In this document: piece after piece, positions 11,804 through 24,799 of the stretch
Layout of the letters: each line of letters begins with the position of its first letter
How positions within the stretch are numbered: position 1 is the stretch's first letter
Source: Clonostachys chloroleuca
Taxonomy: Eukaryota > Ascomycota > Sordariomycetes > Hypocreales > Bionectriaceae
DNA: 64,000 bases
Assembly: GCA_037952775.1 (NCBI GenBank)
Contig: JBANAY010000003.1
Span: forward strand, 36,208,001 to 36,272,000
Reading direction: 5' to 3'
Notes under the pieces: model-generated
What the model saw: only the letters and a program-made list of their open reading frames with translations
Told to the model about the DNA's origin: nothing
The model's database searches: none
Made by a program: the position numbers and the translations under genes

Positions 11804-13472
11804 ATGTGTGGCTCTGGGTCTTGGTTGGGATTTGGGGGAGGCTATGGAAGCACAACCGGATGAATTTTCTTATTCCAAATGAGATATGAGATTAATATCG
11901 TTGCATAATTGGACTTCTGTCGTGTCAGCTGAAGTGGTGACAAAAATGCGTGAAAGTGATGGTGAAGGTGACGAGAAATCGTAGAAGCCTCAAGTTCACC
12001 CTAATCCGGTGTGGAACACTCCAATCGCATCTGAGACCTGAAAGGCGACGGGCAAGTTTGTCTCCCGAGTCAATAGACATAGCATTCGTATGACTCGCCT
12101 GGGTTCTGGGTCCCTATCACACTGAAACAGGTATTCACTGGTCTCTGGTCCAAGCGGTTTTCACACGACGTAAGTGAGCTTTGAGCTGGAAAAAAGCTAG
12201 AACTGCCTTATTCGTCCATGGATTTTTTTTCATTGAGCTCCGAGTCGTGATGTTCGATGGAGGAAGCCTGGCCTCAAGAGTGGCTTAGGCGACAGAAACT
12301 GTGGCTGAGTGGCAAGGTACATGAGATGGTACGTATGTGGCTTGAGAAGGCCAGCACCCTTGCCTAAGACACACCAAGAAACCGTTTAAACGACGGCTCG
12401 TCGTTTTCAGACCTTAATATGGCTTCAGGAACGGCAGACGCACATTTTATCTGATTGATCAAGCGGAAACCAGCGGACAGTTGTGGCTCAACGCCGTGCA
12501 CTTAGCGCAGGGCTGGATGTACCAGGCCTTGTAGACAATTCGTTACAGTGGCAGAAGAAGTTGATGAGGGCCGTCGACTCAGGTCAGCCCATGCTGGATG
12601 CCGCCAGTGGCACCACTAGGCACAGCACTCCATCAGCTGCCCCTTAGGCAGGACTCGGCAGGCTGCCCACCACTAGCCAGCGTGCGCTGCAGCCATCACC
12701 CAGTTTTCTCTGCACAATTGACCACTGGCCAGCACGCACGCACCCACCAGATTCACCCTCACCAAAACCACCAGCAAACCACCACCACCAACTCCACAAC
12801 CGCCCCCCTCCCTTTTTGTTGGCGCATCCATCATCTCGTCACACGCAACATCTCCCTCTGGAGCATCACCGCCCAACTTCGTCCCGCAGCAGCCCTCAAA
12901 CGTCATCCTTGTCGCGGCATCCCATTCTTGCTCCCATCTCTGCGATATTTGCGCCGCCTCCCGCTTCAGCATAGACCCGTTTCTTGCTGTCCGTACCGCA
13001 TCCGCTACATCACACCTATCTGCCTACCCACTCTACTCATCCACGTTCGCACCCAACCAAACCTGCAAACGATCGCAGCCTAATTCGACCACCGAAAACT
13101 GGAAAACAGCCGCCGTGCTTTGCGAGACATCCTGCACGCCTTCGTGACCCGACCAACGATCTGTGCACACCACCAGCTTCCTCTTCTACCTGCCAATATC
13201 AATAAACATTCTTTTTCCTCTCAGCTCGCAACATCAATTCTTCCATCAGGTTCCACCCGGCTCCCTACATAAACCAGGCAACACCAAGTTTGCCTATATT
13301 CGATCGCCTCATTTCAGCATTGCTCTCCTTGGCCTTGAAAAACGAACTTCCACGACAGGCATTCTCACGATCATAACATATACCTCGTCCTGAGGAGTAC
13401 CTAATTGGTCGGTGACTGGCGACTGGCGAGCGCACTCCTGACAGATGCGCGTTGCGCGTGCACATCCTTGTT
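11804..13472 (+). promoter_or_regulatory. Intergenic plus long pyrimidine/A-C-rich leader of the 4E-T-like gene
   Basis: No conserved gene was recognised. From about 12600 to 13400 the sequence is rich in C, A and T with many CACCA and CATC words and almost no G runs. This is typical of long fungal 5' leaders. Several short upstream open frames occur here but look non-coding. Confidence 0.5.
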
Positions 13473-15866
13473 ATGGCCTTACGATATACGACAGAGGACC
13501 TTCTCTGTCTGAGAGACTCTCCATTATGTGTGAAGCCTGAGAACCTCCCACCCATTGATGAGTGGATGGGGTATGTGATTTCAATTTCTGGATTGGCTGC
13601 CATAGCTAACAGTATCCTTTCAAAGACAATCCCCTGAACAGCCCGCTCGTCACCAACAACAAAATCCCCGTGGCCAGGTCGGAGCTTTTGACAAGTTCCG
13701 AAACAATGTTGAAAACCCTCTGCATGACCAGGCCAATAGACGTCCGAACGTTGACCGGCATATCTCTCGAAACAGCGCTACCAGTACGTCCCCTTCGAAC
13801 AGGTTTCTTCTTATTGGATGAAACAAGCTGACACCTACCTACTTACAGACCCTGAAGACATTGTGTTCGGTCCTCCACGAATGGCCTTTGCCTCATCTGG
13901 CCGAGCAACGAAACCTACGGACGGCGACAAGCTCAAGGACGGCGATGCACAAGGGCGGTTCGGCTTCCGAAGTCGTAATGAGGGCGAAGGTGACCGTCTA
14001 TCAGCAAACCGAGCCACTAATCCTCTGAGGAGACGTGGCGATGGCACCGATCAAGACAGTGATGGTTGGACACCAGTTAAACCTCGCAAAAGTTTTGGCG
14101 CTGAAAATGCAGAGCGTTTCCAGGGCAGAATGGGAGGAAACTTCCGAGACGAAAAGATTCAATCCAAAGACCCGAATGGTAGAACTGCACGACCATTCGA
14201 TACATTTTCAAGGGAGCGCAGCATGAAGGAGGAAAACGGCCAGCCTAGAGCGACGACTGATAAGAACGGCACTGAAGCTTGGCACAAATCCAAGAATAGC
14301 GAGGGCCGCGTACCAGAGAAGCGCGAACGTATCGATCGAGCCAAGAACTGGAGAGAACGCGACCAAGAATCCGAAATCCAGGATCAAGGCAACGCCCGGA
14401 ACGCCGACAGAAGATGGGGAGGCGATCGCCGTGTTGAGCGTGAGCCCGAGTGGTTAGACGAACCGGCGGACTTGAAAGGAGAAGCTCGAACTCAACAAGA
14501 CTTCCAGAAATGGATGGAGGACATGAAGAAAACCAAGACCGGGCAGCCTCCCTCCAACGAATCATCGGCCATCCCCCACGAGCACAGTTTCGAAGAGCCT
14601 CCGGCGTCTGCGCCAATCATCACCGAACAAGGCCCAGACAAGTTTTTCATGGCTTTTGGGTCCAAGAACAGCACCGAAGTGAGCTCACCAGGAGACCAGC
14701 CTGAAGTTGCAGCAAGCAGGCCAAAACCCGCCGGCAAGTCGTCCAGGTTCACCTCCTTCTTCCAAAATCATGAGGTCAAGACCGAGCCTCCAACGCCCAT
14801 GGCTGCACCCCCTCCACCAATGGGTCTGAACATGCTTCAGCAGCCCCAGCCTTCGGCTCTAGGTCCGCTCACACCAGCTGCTCCGCAAGACGAAGAGAAG
14901 CAAGCATTCCAGCAATTGCTCGCAAAACTCCAAAAGCACTCTATGAGCGCTACGCCTCCCGGCCCGTCTCCATTTATGGCTCCGGGTCAACCGAACCCTG
15001 CTATGGAGGCTGCCAAGAAGGCCCAGATGCCTGCTTCGCCATTTGAAGCCCTTCTTGGAGGCGCCGGCCGGCCGCCTCCTCAACAGCCTCACGAGATCCA
15101 TGCACCAAGGCCCCAGCTTCAGACTGCTCGACCCGAGCAGCTCCTGCAAGACTTGGTTGGCCACCACCAGCGCGTATCAAGTCGGGGATCTGGGCGCCCC
15201 GACGAAGGCGCAGCTCGCAACAACAGTAACACTGAGTTCTTGATGAACCTCATGCGTGCTGGGTCAGGAAGCACGGAATCGCAGCTTCACAAGCAACCTC
15301 CGCCGTTAAAGGGAGGTGAGCGCGAGGTTGACTTTGGCCGCGACGGAAGGGGTCTTCCCCGCCAAGTCCGTCCACCGCCTCCCCCTGGCTTCCCCCTGGA
15401 GGAAGGCGAATACATGCCCAACCCGCCTACAATCTTGCAACGGCCACCACCACCTCCCGGACTGGACCAGATGCCACCGAACTGGATGGGCGGCGGAGGG
15501 GTCCAGCTTCCTCCCCTCCAGCCTCCCCAACAGCCGCAGCAGAGAGGCCCCATGCTACCACCTCCAGGTCTTGCCGGCGGCCCTGGCCGAAACCCTCCAA
15601 TGCCCCCTATGTTCCCGCCCAACTTCCCACCTGGCGGGATGCCTATGCCAGAGGGCATGGGCAACATGCCTCCTCGCAACATGGGACCTCCTCCCCTGGG
15701 CTTCTTTGGCCAGATGCCCCCAGGATTCATGCCGCCACACGGCATGGGCGGATTTGACGGCCCACCCGGACCTCAGTCCCCGGGGGGCTTTGGACCCCAA
15801 GCACCTTTCGAAAACCGAGGAATGCCAGCTCCCGGCGGACGAGGTAACAATTTTGGTAGAGGCTAA
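13473..15866 (+). CDS. 4E-T-like eIF4E-binding, proline-rich protein
   Basis: Exons 13473..13570, 13626..13783, 13849..15866, joined in frame to 757 aa. Residues 5-11 read YTTEDLL, a match to the eIF4E-binding consensus Y-x4-L-hydrophobic, placed at the extreme N terminus as in metazoan 4E-T. The protein continues with DIVFGPPRMAF, a charged Arg/Glu/Asp-rich middle, EPEWLDEP, a FQKWMEDMKK segment, FFMAFGSKN, SSRFTSFF, and a C-terminal third dominated by Pro, Gly and Met. It is almost entirely disordered. The inferred role is binding eIF4E and repressing or localising mRNAs in the cytoplasm. An upstream in-frame ATG at 13452 would add seven residues; MALRYTTEDLL is preferred. The family is inferred from the motif order, not from a database hit. 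Confidence 0.75.
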
Positions 15867-16893
15867 GTAAATATTTTGTCCTCTTCTCAGAGAAACAGTA
15901 AGAATATATTATTTCTTATCTAATCCAACACAAAATGATGTGAGACTCAAGGAGAAGCCATTCCATTCAACAGGCTTTCTTGTTCTCAAAACATGTACTG
16001 TGAAAGAAAAGGGGGGGGGAGGAAATCGCCTTTTTCCTATTCGGGGTCGGAGCCCAGATGGCAATAACTACTTCTTCTTGCCTCGGAAAGCCCGACTTTG
16101 CCGTGTATTCGTGTCCTCAAGCTATGAGGCGAGGTAGTCCTTGGTTGTCGTATCGTGGAGGGACTAGCTATTGGGTCAATTGTGACAGAAAACAAAAAAA
16201 AGAAAACGAAAAAATCCAACGAGGCAAATTTTTGTTCGTGGACGCATTGGCTGTTTTGCCCCTTGGTTTTTGATGTGATTGCTTGCTTGCCTACTCATGA
16301 TGATGAAATGCTGCAACGTGCAGTCTGATTGTTTTTCAAAGTGTTGTAGATACATGTCAGAAACTTATCAAGGCGGGATTCAAAGCTAAGTGGTATGTAT
16401 TATGTAGACTTATCCAGCTCTGGGTGTGGAAGACGAAAATAAACATGAGAAAAGGAAGAAGCGAGTTGGGGAGACAAAAGAGGTCGATCTCAACGCCACG
16501 CTGAGGAGAAGTGAGTTTTGTATCCATGTAATATAGCCAATTTCAGACAATTAAGGCACCCCGTAGCCGCCAACATCAATACAGATCCAAACCTGCCTGT
16601 CCCTTTCAATGATTTACTTCCCCACTACACCATCTCGGTAGAGTCTATATAAGAATGTAGGTTTGATAAACGTAGATGTGTTTGGGGGACTGGGGGACAC
16701 GCGAGGGCCAAGTCATTCATGGCTGTGACCTGGTCTCTTTCATGGGTTTGTGTTTCCTTTTCGCACTCGCCGCCAATGCACGCTCCTCTTGCCTGCCCGA
16801 CCCATCTGCCGTCCCTCTTTGGTCCTTATGCCGCTTTTGGCGGTGTCGTCTCTCCTCGGTACTTGAGGAGCTTTCCCAGGCGGTCGAAGCCGC
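15867..16893. other. Convergent 3' flanks of the 4E-T-like gene and SEC1
   Basis: About 1 kb of AT-richer sequence between two gene ends. No conserved open frame or RNA gene was recognised; it probably holds both 3' UTRs. Confidence 0.6.
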
Positions 16894-19293
16894 CTATGAC
16901 TTCTTCATGCCCAGGAAGTTCCTCAGCTTCTTCTCCTTGTGGTGTTTTCCGTCACTTGGGGGGTATTGCTGGTGCTGTGATGTTGGTGTGCCCGGGCTCT
17001 TGACGGAGCTCTGGGATGGGCTTTGGATGGGTCGAGGAGACGGATTCCCGCCAGAGCCAAGGGTCATCTTCGACATGTCCTGGGCGAGGGGGACTGGTCT
17101 GCGGGCCGGGCCGCCATGGGGAGAAGGGTTTGTCGGGCCTGGACCAGCAGGATTCGGGACAACTTTGGGGCGCTCGAAGAGGTGGGCAGGGGCCTTTGGC
17201 TTGGGCCGGTCCGCCGGTAGGTCGAGCTGACGGCGACCACGGCTGAGGTCTCGGAGCTGCCTTATATAAAGTTGGGGGGTGATCATGTGGGAAGTCGCCA
17301 GGATGACTTCACGGGCTCGCTCGTTGCCAACCTGGTAGCAAGCACGGCTTTCACTGTAGGTGGCACCGCCAGCCATGAAGACAAGGATGCGCTGTCGCTT
17401 TTCTGGTGGGCGTCGACCGCCTGAAGCCCAGTTTGGACGGCCAGCTCGCAGAGAGCCGCCTTGAGCGAGGAGCATGTCCTCGTTCGGATCTGAGGGCGGC
17501 TTAACGAAGGGGAAGTCTATCTGGTCGAGAACACCTCTTGCCGTGGCATCGATCACATCTTTCAGTACTGGGTCAAAGCGTGACAGGCTGTATTCCTCAC
17601 TGAATTGAGCATTCTTTGTATCCTTGGGGAACAAGACTGTGGGCTCAGAAACAGGCTCTTTCACGTCCCTACGAAGAGACTGGCAGCCCAGAGCTCGCAA
17701 ATTTTCCAAAACAGCTGAGTCCGCCTGTGGCAGGGATGCATGAGCCAGTAATCGTTTAACGTCCTCCAAAATGACACCGTTGCGATATATCACGAACAAA
17801 ACAATGAGTCTCAGCCTGTCCGGATAGCTAATCGATTCTTCGTCCAGAAGTCGCACGACAGAGTCCAAAACGTTCTTTGGCTTTTTGTAATCCTCGTCCA
17901 AACCAGTGGCCATCGTCTGTTCAGCAGCCGCAATATCAGGTAGTTTATTGTTCTGGAAGATGTTCATGCACTCCTGCGCCATGGTGAGATGAAGCGAGTA
18001 TGCCTCCTTGAGCTCCTGAAACTGCGGTAGGCCCGCCAACATATCGCGGATGGCGCTGAGACTGGTTGTATCGGCATTCTCGTTTGTGAAGTGAGGGTTC
18101 TCTTCGATGAACTTTCGGAAATCCCCCATAAGCTTATCAATCGTATCCTTCATATGTCGGTGACGGTTCTCCACCCACAGCTTGTCCTTCTCGCTGAGTT
18201 CCAGGTCCTTTTCCTCGGCATCTGGCATACCCTTGTTGATGGTGGTGCGATACGTAATCTTATCCCCCTCCTTAACGGGAAGTAAGTCGTGTGCCATCGC
18301 TTGGTACGTGAATTCGTGCACGAGAGGTGCTACAACATCCATTGCACGATCTGTGATAATCAACGACGCCTGCGGTCGTCCGGTCTGGGGTGGGAAGTTG
18401 TTGTTCCAATGGGCGTAAGTGTCAAGCTCCTGCTGGACAAAGGAGGCCAGATGCGTACATAGCACAGCAGCATCCCAATGCTGCTCTCTAGGGCGCCAAT
18501 AACGGACTTTCGGATACTCTCCAAGAGTGATACAGACACCAGCAATCTAGGCAAACCGGTTAGCAAGGAATTTTCCAAACCATTCAAGTCCGAAGCATAC
18601 TTTTTGGGCAAGAGTTTTCAAGTGGGTAGCAACTAGGGAGTCGCAATCTTTGTGGTACAGGATCGGGAAACTCCAGGGGTCTCGGAAAGTCAAGAGGCTG
18701 GCTTCACGAGGGTAAAAGTCAATGAAGAGTGTGTTTGAGCTGGCTCGAAGTTGCCGGACTCCAGGAAAGTCGTCAATTTTGCGCCGCAAGCTAGGATCTA
18801 TTAAGCTCGTCCAGAGAAGATGCGCGCACTTATACCGTCGACGGTCGAAATCGGCGAGGAGACAGTCGACAATATGGGGTTCCGGTGAGAGGATATATAT
18901 GGCCTCCATCTCAGGGTTGGGTTCGCGGCGATCCTCAATTTTCTCAATAGCTACAGGAGTTGGATCAGCAGGAGGTTTTGGGCGTGCATGAGAGATCCCA
19001 AGGAGCACTGACTAGCAATGTTGTTGTTGAGAATGTCATCTTCCTTGACAGCATTATCGATAATCTTCTTAGACTCGGTGTCGACAACCAGGCATTTCCA
19101 CTATAAGTTGAATCTGTCAGCGTCCACATTGGTCAAGCTTCCAAAGGAGGGTAGTCGTACGTCGCCTCGAGTGATGGACTGGATACCTTGCAGGATAGCT
19201 AGGACAAATATTAGAAAATATGCGCAGGAGAGTCTGGGGAATGCAGGTGAGGGTCTCACCATCCCGCTGCTGGTCAATAACGGAGAAGGCCAT
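16894..19293 (-). CDS. SEC1: SEC1 (Sec1/Munc18 family), exocytic SNARE regulator
   Basis: Five exons on the minus strand: 19293..19260, 19198..19161, 19100..19013, 18950..18601, 18546..16894. They join in frame to 720 aa. The N terminus MAFSVIDQQRDAILQGIQS is followed by WKCLVVDTESKKII and EAIYILSPEPHIVDCLLADF, then the SM core: ASLIITDRAMDVVAPLVHEFTYQAM, a YPDRLRLIVLFVIYRNG helix, and ILVFMAGGATYSESRACY near the end. SM proteins bind syntaxin-type SNAREs and promote vesicle fusion at the plasma membrane, so a role at the hyphal tip is inferred. After about residue 625 there is a Pro/Ser/Gly-rich tail ending KLRNFLGMKKS, common in fungal Sec1. Introns are 54-62 nt. This is a confident family call. 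Confidence 0.94.
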
Positions 19294-20277
19294 GGCGGTT
19301 CGGCGGCAATTGCTGGGCGCTCCTGAACCTCGAGGTCAGGCCACGCCACAGGCAACAGGTTGTTCGGTGCGAAGATGTCGAGGATGAGGCTGCCAAAACG
19401 AAAAGCAAGCGGCAGAGGAGAGACAGGCGGCGTCGCACAGCACAGCACCGCACAGCAAGCAAGGAGAATTGGGTCGGGCTGGGCTGGGCTAGATCAGGAG
19501 AGCTGGCTGTCTGGCGGTGATGGCGGGGTTTGGACGGTGCTTGGACGGTGCCCCAATCAGCGCGGATCAGCAGCCAGTCCTGAACGGAAGGCGGCAGGCC
19601 TAAAAAAGCTTACCTTAGGACACCTGCTGCCGACGGTGCAGCCTGTGGCCCTCTAATCGACCCTCTAATTAACCCTCTAGTCGGCGCTAGTCGTGCGTGC
19701 AGCCACCACCCAAAAGTGGGCGTCTCAAACAGGCGGTCGTCACAGGCCTCGTTGCGCTGTGACGTAACACAGGCGTTTCAATAGCGAGCATAGGGCTCGT
19801 TGTGGTGCAGCACGGACAGGGGCAGCCGGCCAGGGATGCCCCATCGGCAGTACCTAATTAGCATGGGTCGAGATACCGCGCATCCACGATGCCAGTTTGC
19901 ATTAGGCCGGCTTCCTAGAAATCTCCAATGAGTGTTAATAAGGTGAGCGTGTCTGGATCGCCGTCTAAGCATTGAGGGACTGGGTCTGATTGTGCTTTGG
20001 TACTAGGTGGGCAGAACCTGAGTAGTGCTTAAATTCAAATATTGTATTATCGTTATTATCATTACTAACTGCGCAATGTCCAACCAAACCTCCTCTCCTG
20101 GAGGAAGGTTTACCTGTCCAACCCTAAAATATTGTTCGTAAAACGCCTAAAATCCCGAATCCCTGGTCCTACTGGCATAAACGTGTATAACAGAAGATGG
20201 CTGCCACACACATGCTACCACCTTCCCGCTCCAGTCGCATTATGTCGTCGCAGCTCGTCTAACCTCCCCATTTGCAC
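19294..20277. other. SEC1 promoter and F-box gene 3' flank
   Basis: About 1 kb between two minus-strand genes. A GC-rich stretch lies next to SEC1 and an AT-rich stretch near 20030-20070. Nothing else was recognised. Confidence 0.6.
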
Positions 20278-20939
20278 TCAGCTCGCCTGAGGGCCAATAA
20301 GCTCGGCCAACCAGGCCCAGGCGAATGCAAGAGGCACGAGCGCAAGGAGCACCCACCACAGCTCAATGGTGAACTTGGTCGTCAGCCATCGCCTCCACCT
20401 CGGATTTCGTTGGCGATGGACACAGGTCTTCGTGCCAAAAACGAGGCATCCCAACCCAGGTCTCGAGTCGCACTCCATATGCTCCCGGCGGCGTTTCATA
20501 AGAAGTCTAGGGTAACAATGTCAGCGACGTATAGCCAGGAGAGATGGGATGGACGAATGATGATGACTTACGGAACACTCCCACGACAGAAGCGTAGATC
20601 GCTCCCCAAGTCGCAGCGCTTGTCATTGGGGCATTCAAGATGCAGGCTTCGACGCTCGATAAGCCACTCGACCTTGAGGTTGACTCCTGTATTCACGAGC
20701 CCATAGAAGTGTCTGCTCGTGTGCTTTAGGGACAAGGCGTCAGGGTAGATGAGGTGCTTGGATATGGCGAAATGGATCTCGGTTGGCAGCGACATGAATT
20801 CGACGGCCCCGGACTGAGAAGCTCCCGAACCGGCGCGTTGCGATGCTGGTTTGATGCCGCGAGTGGAGTCGGTAGCATCGGCGGGGGCAGACCCGGAGCT
20901 GTTGACTGCTCGACGACGGTGTAACATAGATGAAGCCAT
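20278..20939 (-). CDS. Small F-box protein with a C-terminal transmembrane anchor
   Basis: Exons 20939..20572 and 20506..20278, with a 65 nt intron (GTAAGT...CCCTAG), give 198 aa. An F-box-like segment lies at about residues 48-88 (FMSLPTEIHFAISKHLI, then DALSLKHTSRHFYGLV). A basic, cysteine-containing middle follows (MKRRREHMECDSR). The last 30 residues contain one hydrophobic helix, LWWVLLALVPLAFAWAWLAEL, close to the C terminus, as in tail-anchored proteins. The inferred role is a substrate adaptor of an SCF ubiquitin ligase held on an organelle membrane. The open frame extends upstream to 21164 but without conserved features; MASSMLHRRR is the preferred start. The F-box call rests on pattern only. 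Confidence 0.72.
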
Positions 20940-22066
20940 GGCTAGAGAGCAGAGTGCAGGTTTTTGGACTCGTATGTCAAGGGGGCGCGGATGTGGGCAA
21001 ACGCGTGCTGGAGACTGCGGAAGGCAAAAGGGTACGGAAGCATGGACGTTACTGGCGAGGCGCTCACCAATCTCTATGTACTCGGCTGCTGCCTTGAAGC
21101 CGACTGAGACCGCACGACAGTCTACACCACAATAGGATTGCCAGCGTGTTCGGTCCATCCCCATGTTCGCGTTTCCATACGAGCTTCAGCCCACCCCGCG
21201 GCTTTCAGGGGGCGGCGCCCGCATTCAGGAACCAGCTGATGCACCGCCACGGCGAAGCCCACCGTCGACGAAATAATCTGAGCACAGGCATATCGGTCAT
21301 GCAGGCGTGGCCGATCCATAATACGAGACGGCGGGCAATTTACTGCGCTTGTTTGAGTATAGGCGCAGGTTCCTGAATGTCGTTGCCTTGATCAGAGCCA
21401 TTCCCTTGACACAGATTGGCCTGAATTGTGCTGCCTGCCAACTACACCACCGCAAAGTTAGCCAGTCATGGGTGGGCCTGCCTCCATGTGTAACTCATTG
21501 ATTGAAATGCGTGTGCCTACTGAAGAATCAGACCTCATGATTATTCCCTTGATTGGAACTCGGCGTCATGATAGCAGAGATTATTGTCAGTGGACACAGT
21601 GACTAACTCACAATTCCAATTCACGTCCAACAATAAAAACAGCAATAATTAGGTCTCAAGCTTCGAAAGGTGGCGGAGACCCAATAGTCAATATAGCGGC
21701 AGGCGTATGACTGAGCTTGCGGCTAACCTGTACAGCCACAGATAGATCCAAGAAAACGAGTCATTGGCTGGTATAATGGCTTTGAGCGGGTAAATGCCAT
21801 CGACAACAATCAATCGCCTAGTGAACGAATCAACCTATCGTAGGTAGTGGCTTTTGTTGTATTCTCTGTCTCCTTCTATGCCCCCAATCCGGCAATTGCT
21901 GCCACGTGACGGCGTGTGGCTCTCGCGTCTGCCTAACATCACCACTTTTTAATCGACGCTCTATGAGTGGACGACGCCACCTTAGAAATTCACCCAACTC
22001 TCTGCCGTACCCACCGCCTCACCCAGCGATGAGCGTGCCAGGTCATGATTCATGATAGTAGCTACA
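20940..22066. other. Divergent promoter region of the F-box gene and EXO5
   Basis: About 1.1 kb between divergent genes. No conserved open frame, repeat or RNA gene was seen. Confidence 0.6.
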
Positions 22067-23718
22067 ATGGCAAACCTGGCTTCGCAAGATAGCGACGATT
22101 TTGATTACGATTTTTCGCTAGAAGACGAAGAGGCATTGATACAACTTGCCACTTCCGCTCGCCCCGTCACTGGGCAGGTCCCAGACAGTGCTGAAGCCAT
22201 TCATGCCACGGATTTCACATACAGTAACTGTACGCCAAGAAGTCACAATGCGTTCGAGCAGCAGTCCTATATGGCGGCTCATGCCGTGGCACTGCCGCGC
22301 ACGCTGCCTTCACCAGTATCGCTGGATGGCGACATCCAATATCCCGATTGTAATTGAATGGCCCTCTCTATAAAAAGCCTTGTGGTCGAGGCTGACTGAC
22401 CGTGAAGCGATTAGTGAGTCGGGCGCTTAAGAATATTAAAGAGGGAGCTCCCCCGCCTGCTGTGCAAACTGCAGACCAGAATAAAGCGCCCAAGTCATTG
22501 GTGCGAGGTCAAGAGTCCGACGATGGTCGCTCACCCCTTCAGAGGTTCCGTTCCTACCCTAAGAAGCCTCTGACTGTGTCGGACCTGACATCGGGCGCTT
22601 GGTGCGAACTCCAGTACTTTTATACCCTTACTCGACTACCTGGAGGCCGTCGGACTCGCACTGCGGCGATGCGACAAGGCAGTGCTATGCATCAGAAGCT
22701 AGAGGACGAGGTGCACGCGGCCGTGAAGATCGACATTGTGACCAAGGAGGATGCATTTGGTCTTCGGCTCTGGAACTTTGTCCAGGGATTGAGAACCCTC
22801 CGCGACATGGGCTTGACCCGGGAATTAGAAGTGTGGGGTATGATTGATGGGAATCTCGTCAACGGAATCATTGACAGCGTCAGCTATGACAACCCAAACG
22901 AGGAGTTCGAGGAGGAGCTCTCCAGTCAAGATTCGCAGGCAGCGCAGCTTCAGACAAGCATCCGAGACTTCTTCCCACAGAAGTCAAAGACTGAGCATCA
23001 CCGGAAGGTCTATCTCACAGATGTAAAGACCAGGCGGTCACGCAAGCCCGTCACCCGTGCAGTTGTCAAGCCAGCCAAGGTCCAATTGCTTTTGTACCAT
23101 ATGTTCTTGTGCGACATGGCGGCGGGCAAATTGGATTATCTGAAGGTTTTTCGCCGCTATGGCCTCGATCCTGACGATACATTCTCGGATACGTTCATGG
23201 CCGAGATTGGCGGTCTTCACGATGAAATTTTCGATGACACGCCCGCAAGCTCGGCAGGCGAGGCGCCGAACGGGAGCTCGCAGGCAGCTCCAACATCAAG
23301 TGATATTACCTCCAGTGGTGAGGAGGATTCACGGATTGCTTCGACTCCTGACCTCCTCAAGTATAACACCCTCCGTGATCTTATCGCATTGGTTAAGGAT
23401 GAGATACGTCTCACATTCCCTGAAGGGGCAGATTCTATTGGGCAAATGCTCCGTGTTCATTATATTCACCAGGAAACTGGGCAGGATATTGATGTCTCTG
23501 ATTTCCCTGTATCCAGGGTAGCGCTGGAAAAATATCTTTCCAAATACATGGAGTGGTGGCGCGGAGAGCGGCCGGCCGAAGGGGTTGAGATAGAGGAGGG
23601 TTTCAAGTGCCAGACATGTGAGTTTGGAAACGACTGCTCCTGGCGGGAAAGCTTGGGCCAACGCATACTGGCACAGGCAGAGGAGAGGAAACGTGCACGT
23701 CAGGCTAATGCACGCTGA
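22067..23718 (+). CDS. EXO5: Exonuclease V (EXO5/DEM1 family), 4Fe-4S single-strand DNA exonuclease
   Basis: Exons 22067..22349 and 22415..23718, intron 65 nt, 528 aa. The acidic N terminus (QDSDDFDYDFSLEDEEAL) is followed by the EXO5 core: LTVSDLTSGAWCELQYFY with the first iron-sulfur cysteine, MRQGSAMHQKLE, ELEVWGMIDGNLVNGIIDSV, YLTDVKTRRS (the D-x-K of the PD-(D/E)xK nuclease fold), KVQLLLYHMFL, and FKCQTCEFGNDCSWR with the three clustered cysteines. Family members are bidirectional single-strand exonucleases. Yeast Exo5 is mitochondrial; other fungal and human forms act in nuclear repair. A start at 22052 would add five residues. No presequence is evident, so location is open. Confidence 0.9.
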
Positions 23719-24799
23719 TGAAACTGGTCATGAAACGAGTATGAATTATTTTGGATGAGCCATATTTTGAATAAACTAATCTTACGGGATGGGTCGTTAT
23801 GCACCCGAGAGGTTTCAAACTCCTTCTCACCTTTGACATTTGACATACATTCACGATATGTATGCTTGGGTCGTTGCGAACTGAGGCCTACCTTGGACCC
23901 CAAAGCACCGAACTGGAGCCCGCCCAATTGCTAGCCTTGAGATCTAGCGACCATCTCTTGTTAATTTTTAGACCCTCGTGTAGTCTGATAGATACAACTG
24001 TTTGTTTTGGTGAAGTGCCGTATCCGTACTTGCTCATGCGGCAGCGGGTTTGTTCCTCAGACAGGGAGGAATCGGGAGGCCGAAACAAATACCTGTGCGT
24101 ACCTACTTGTAAGACCACCTACCTACCTAATAGGGATTGAATTGTAAAGAGACGCACTGGGTACCTGGATGACTCTTTGTCGTTGCCGAGTTTCTTCTCA
24201 CAGGCGCCAAGACTCTCGACGAGAAGATGCTCTGCTTCGTCTCACTTCTTCTACATGATGCACGCTAGGCTCAGGCTGGCCCTCTGAGATGGAGGGACCC
24301 AGATACCGTAGGATTCACGAATACCCATTCCCGCTTAGGGATACTTGGAGGTCTTACCAGGGACAAGGTCACATTTAAGAGTTTCGAGCAGACCATTTTG
24401 GCCAAATAAGACTTAATGCTGCCTTAGTATCTCGATGATAAGACACGGGGGATTGACTCCTTTATTCTATGAGACCAACTGTGTCGCGCTTGTAAGTTTA
24501 TTGGCAAGTGTGTTGTGAGTTGTCTCAAATTTAAGTTGGGCACTCAAGCTATGCTTGGCGAAAATAGAGTTGCCATTTGGGTCTTTGGTCCTCGAGTTCG
24601 TTCTGGAAAAGGCTTAGCAGTCGTAAACAATTTGTTGGAAAGACTTGTTGATTTTCCTTCACTACCAAGTTTAGTTGCTCTACGTCGGAGAGCTGGAAGA
24701 CCAAGTTTTTGCTGCGGCACATCGAAATTCCGCTAGACACATTCTCCATTAACTGGTATGTATCAGTGGAGTTTCCATATAACTGATTAGTTGTACCCA
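23719..24799. other. Gene-poor, AT-rich flank
   Basis: About 1.1 kb after EXO5. An AATAAA at 23770-23775 may serve EXO5. There are only short, poorly supported open frames. The region leads into the decayed island to its right. Confidence 0.55.

Noticed and set aside
12598..13083. 161-codon open frame in the leader of the 4E-T-like gene
   Set aside because: It is low-complexity Pro/His/Thr sequence from a C/A/T-rich leader with no conserved features. It is better explained as 5' UTR.
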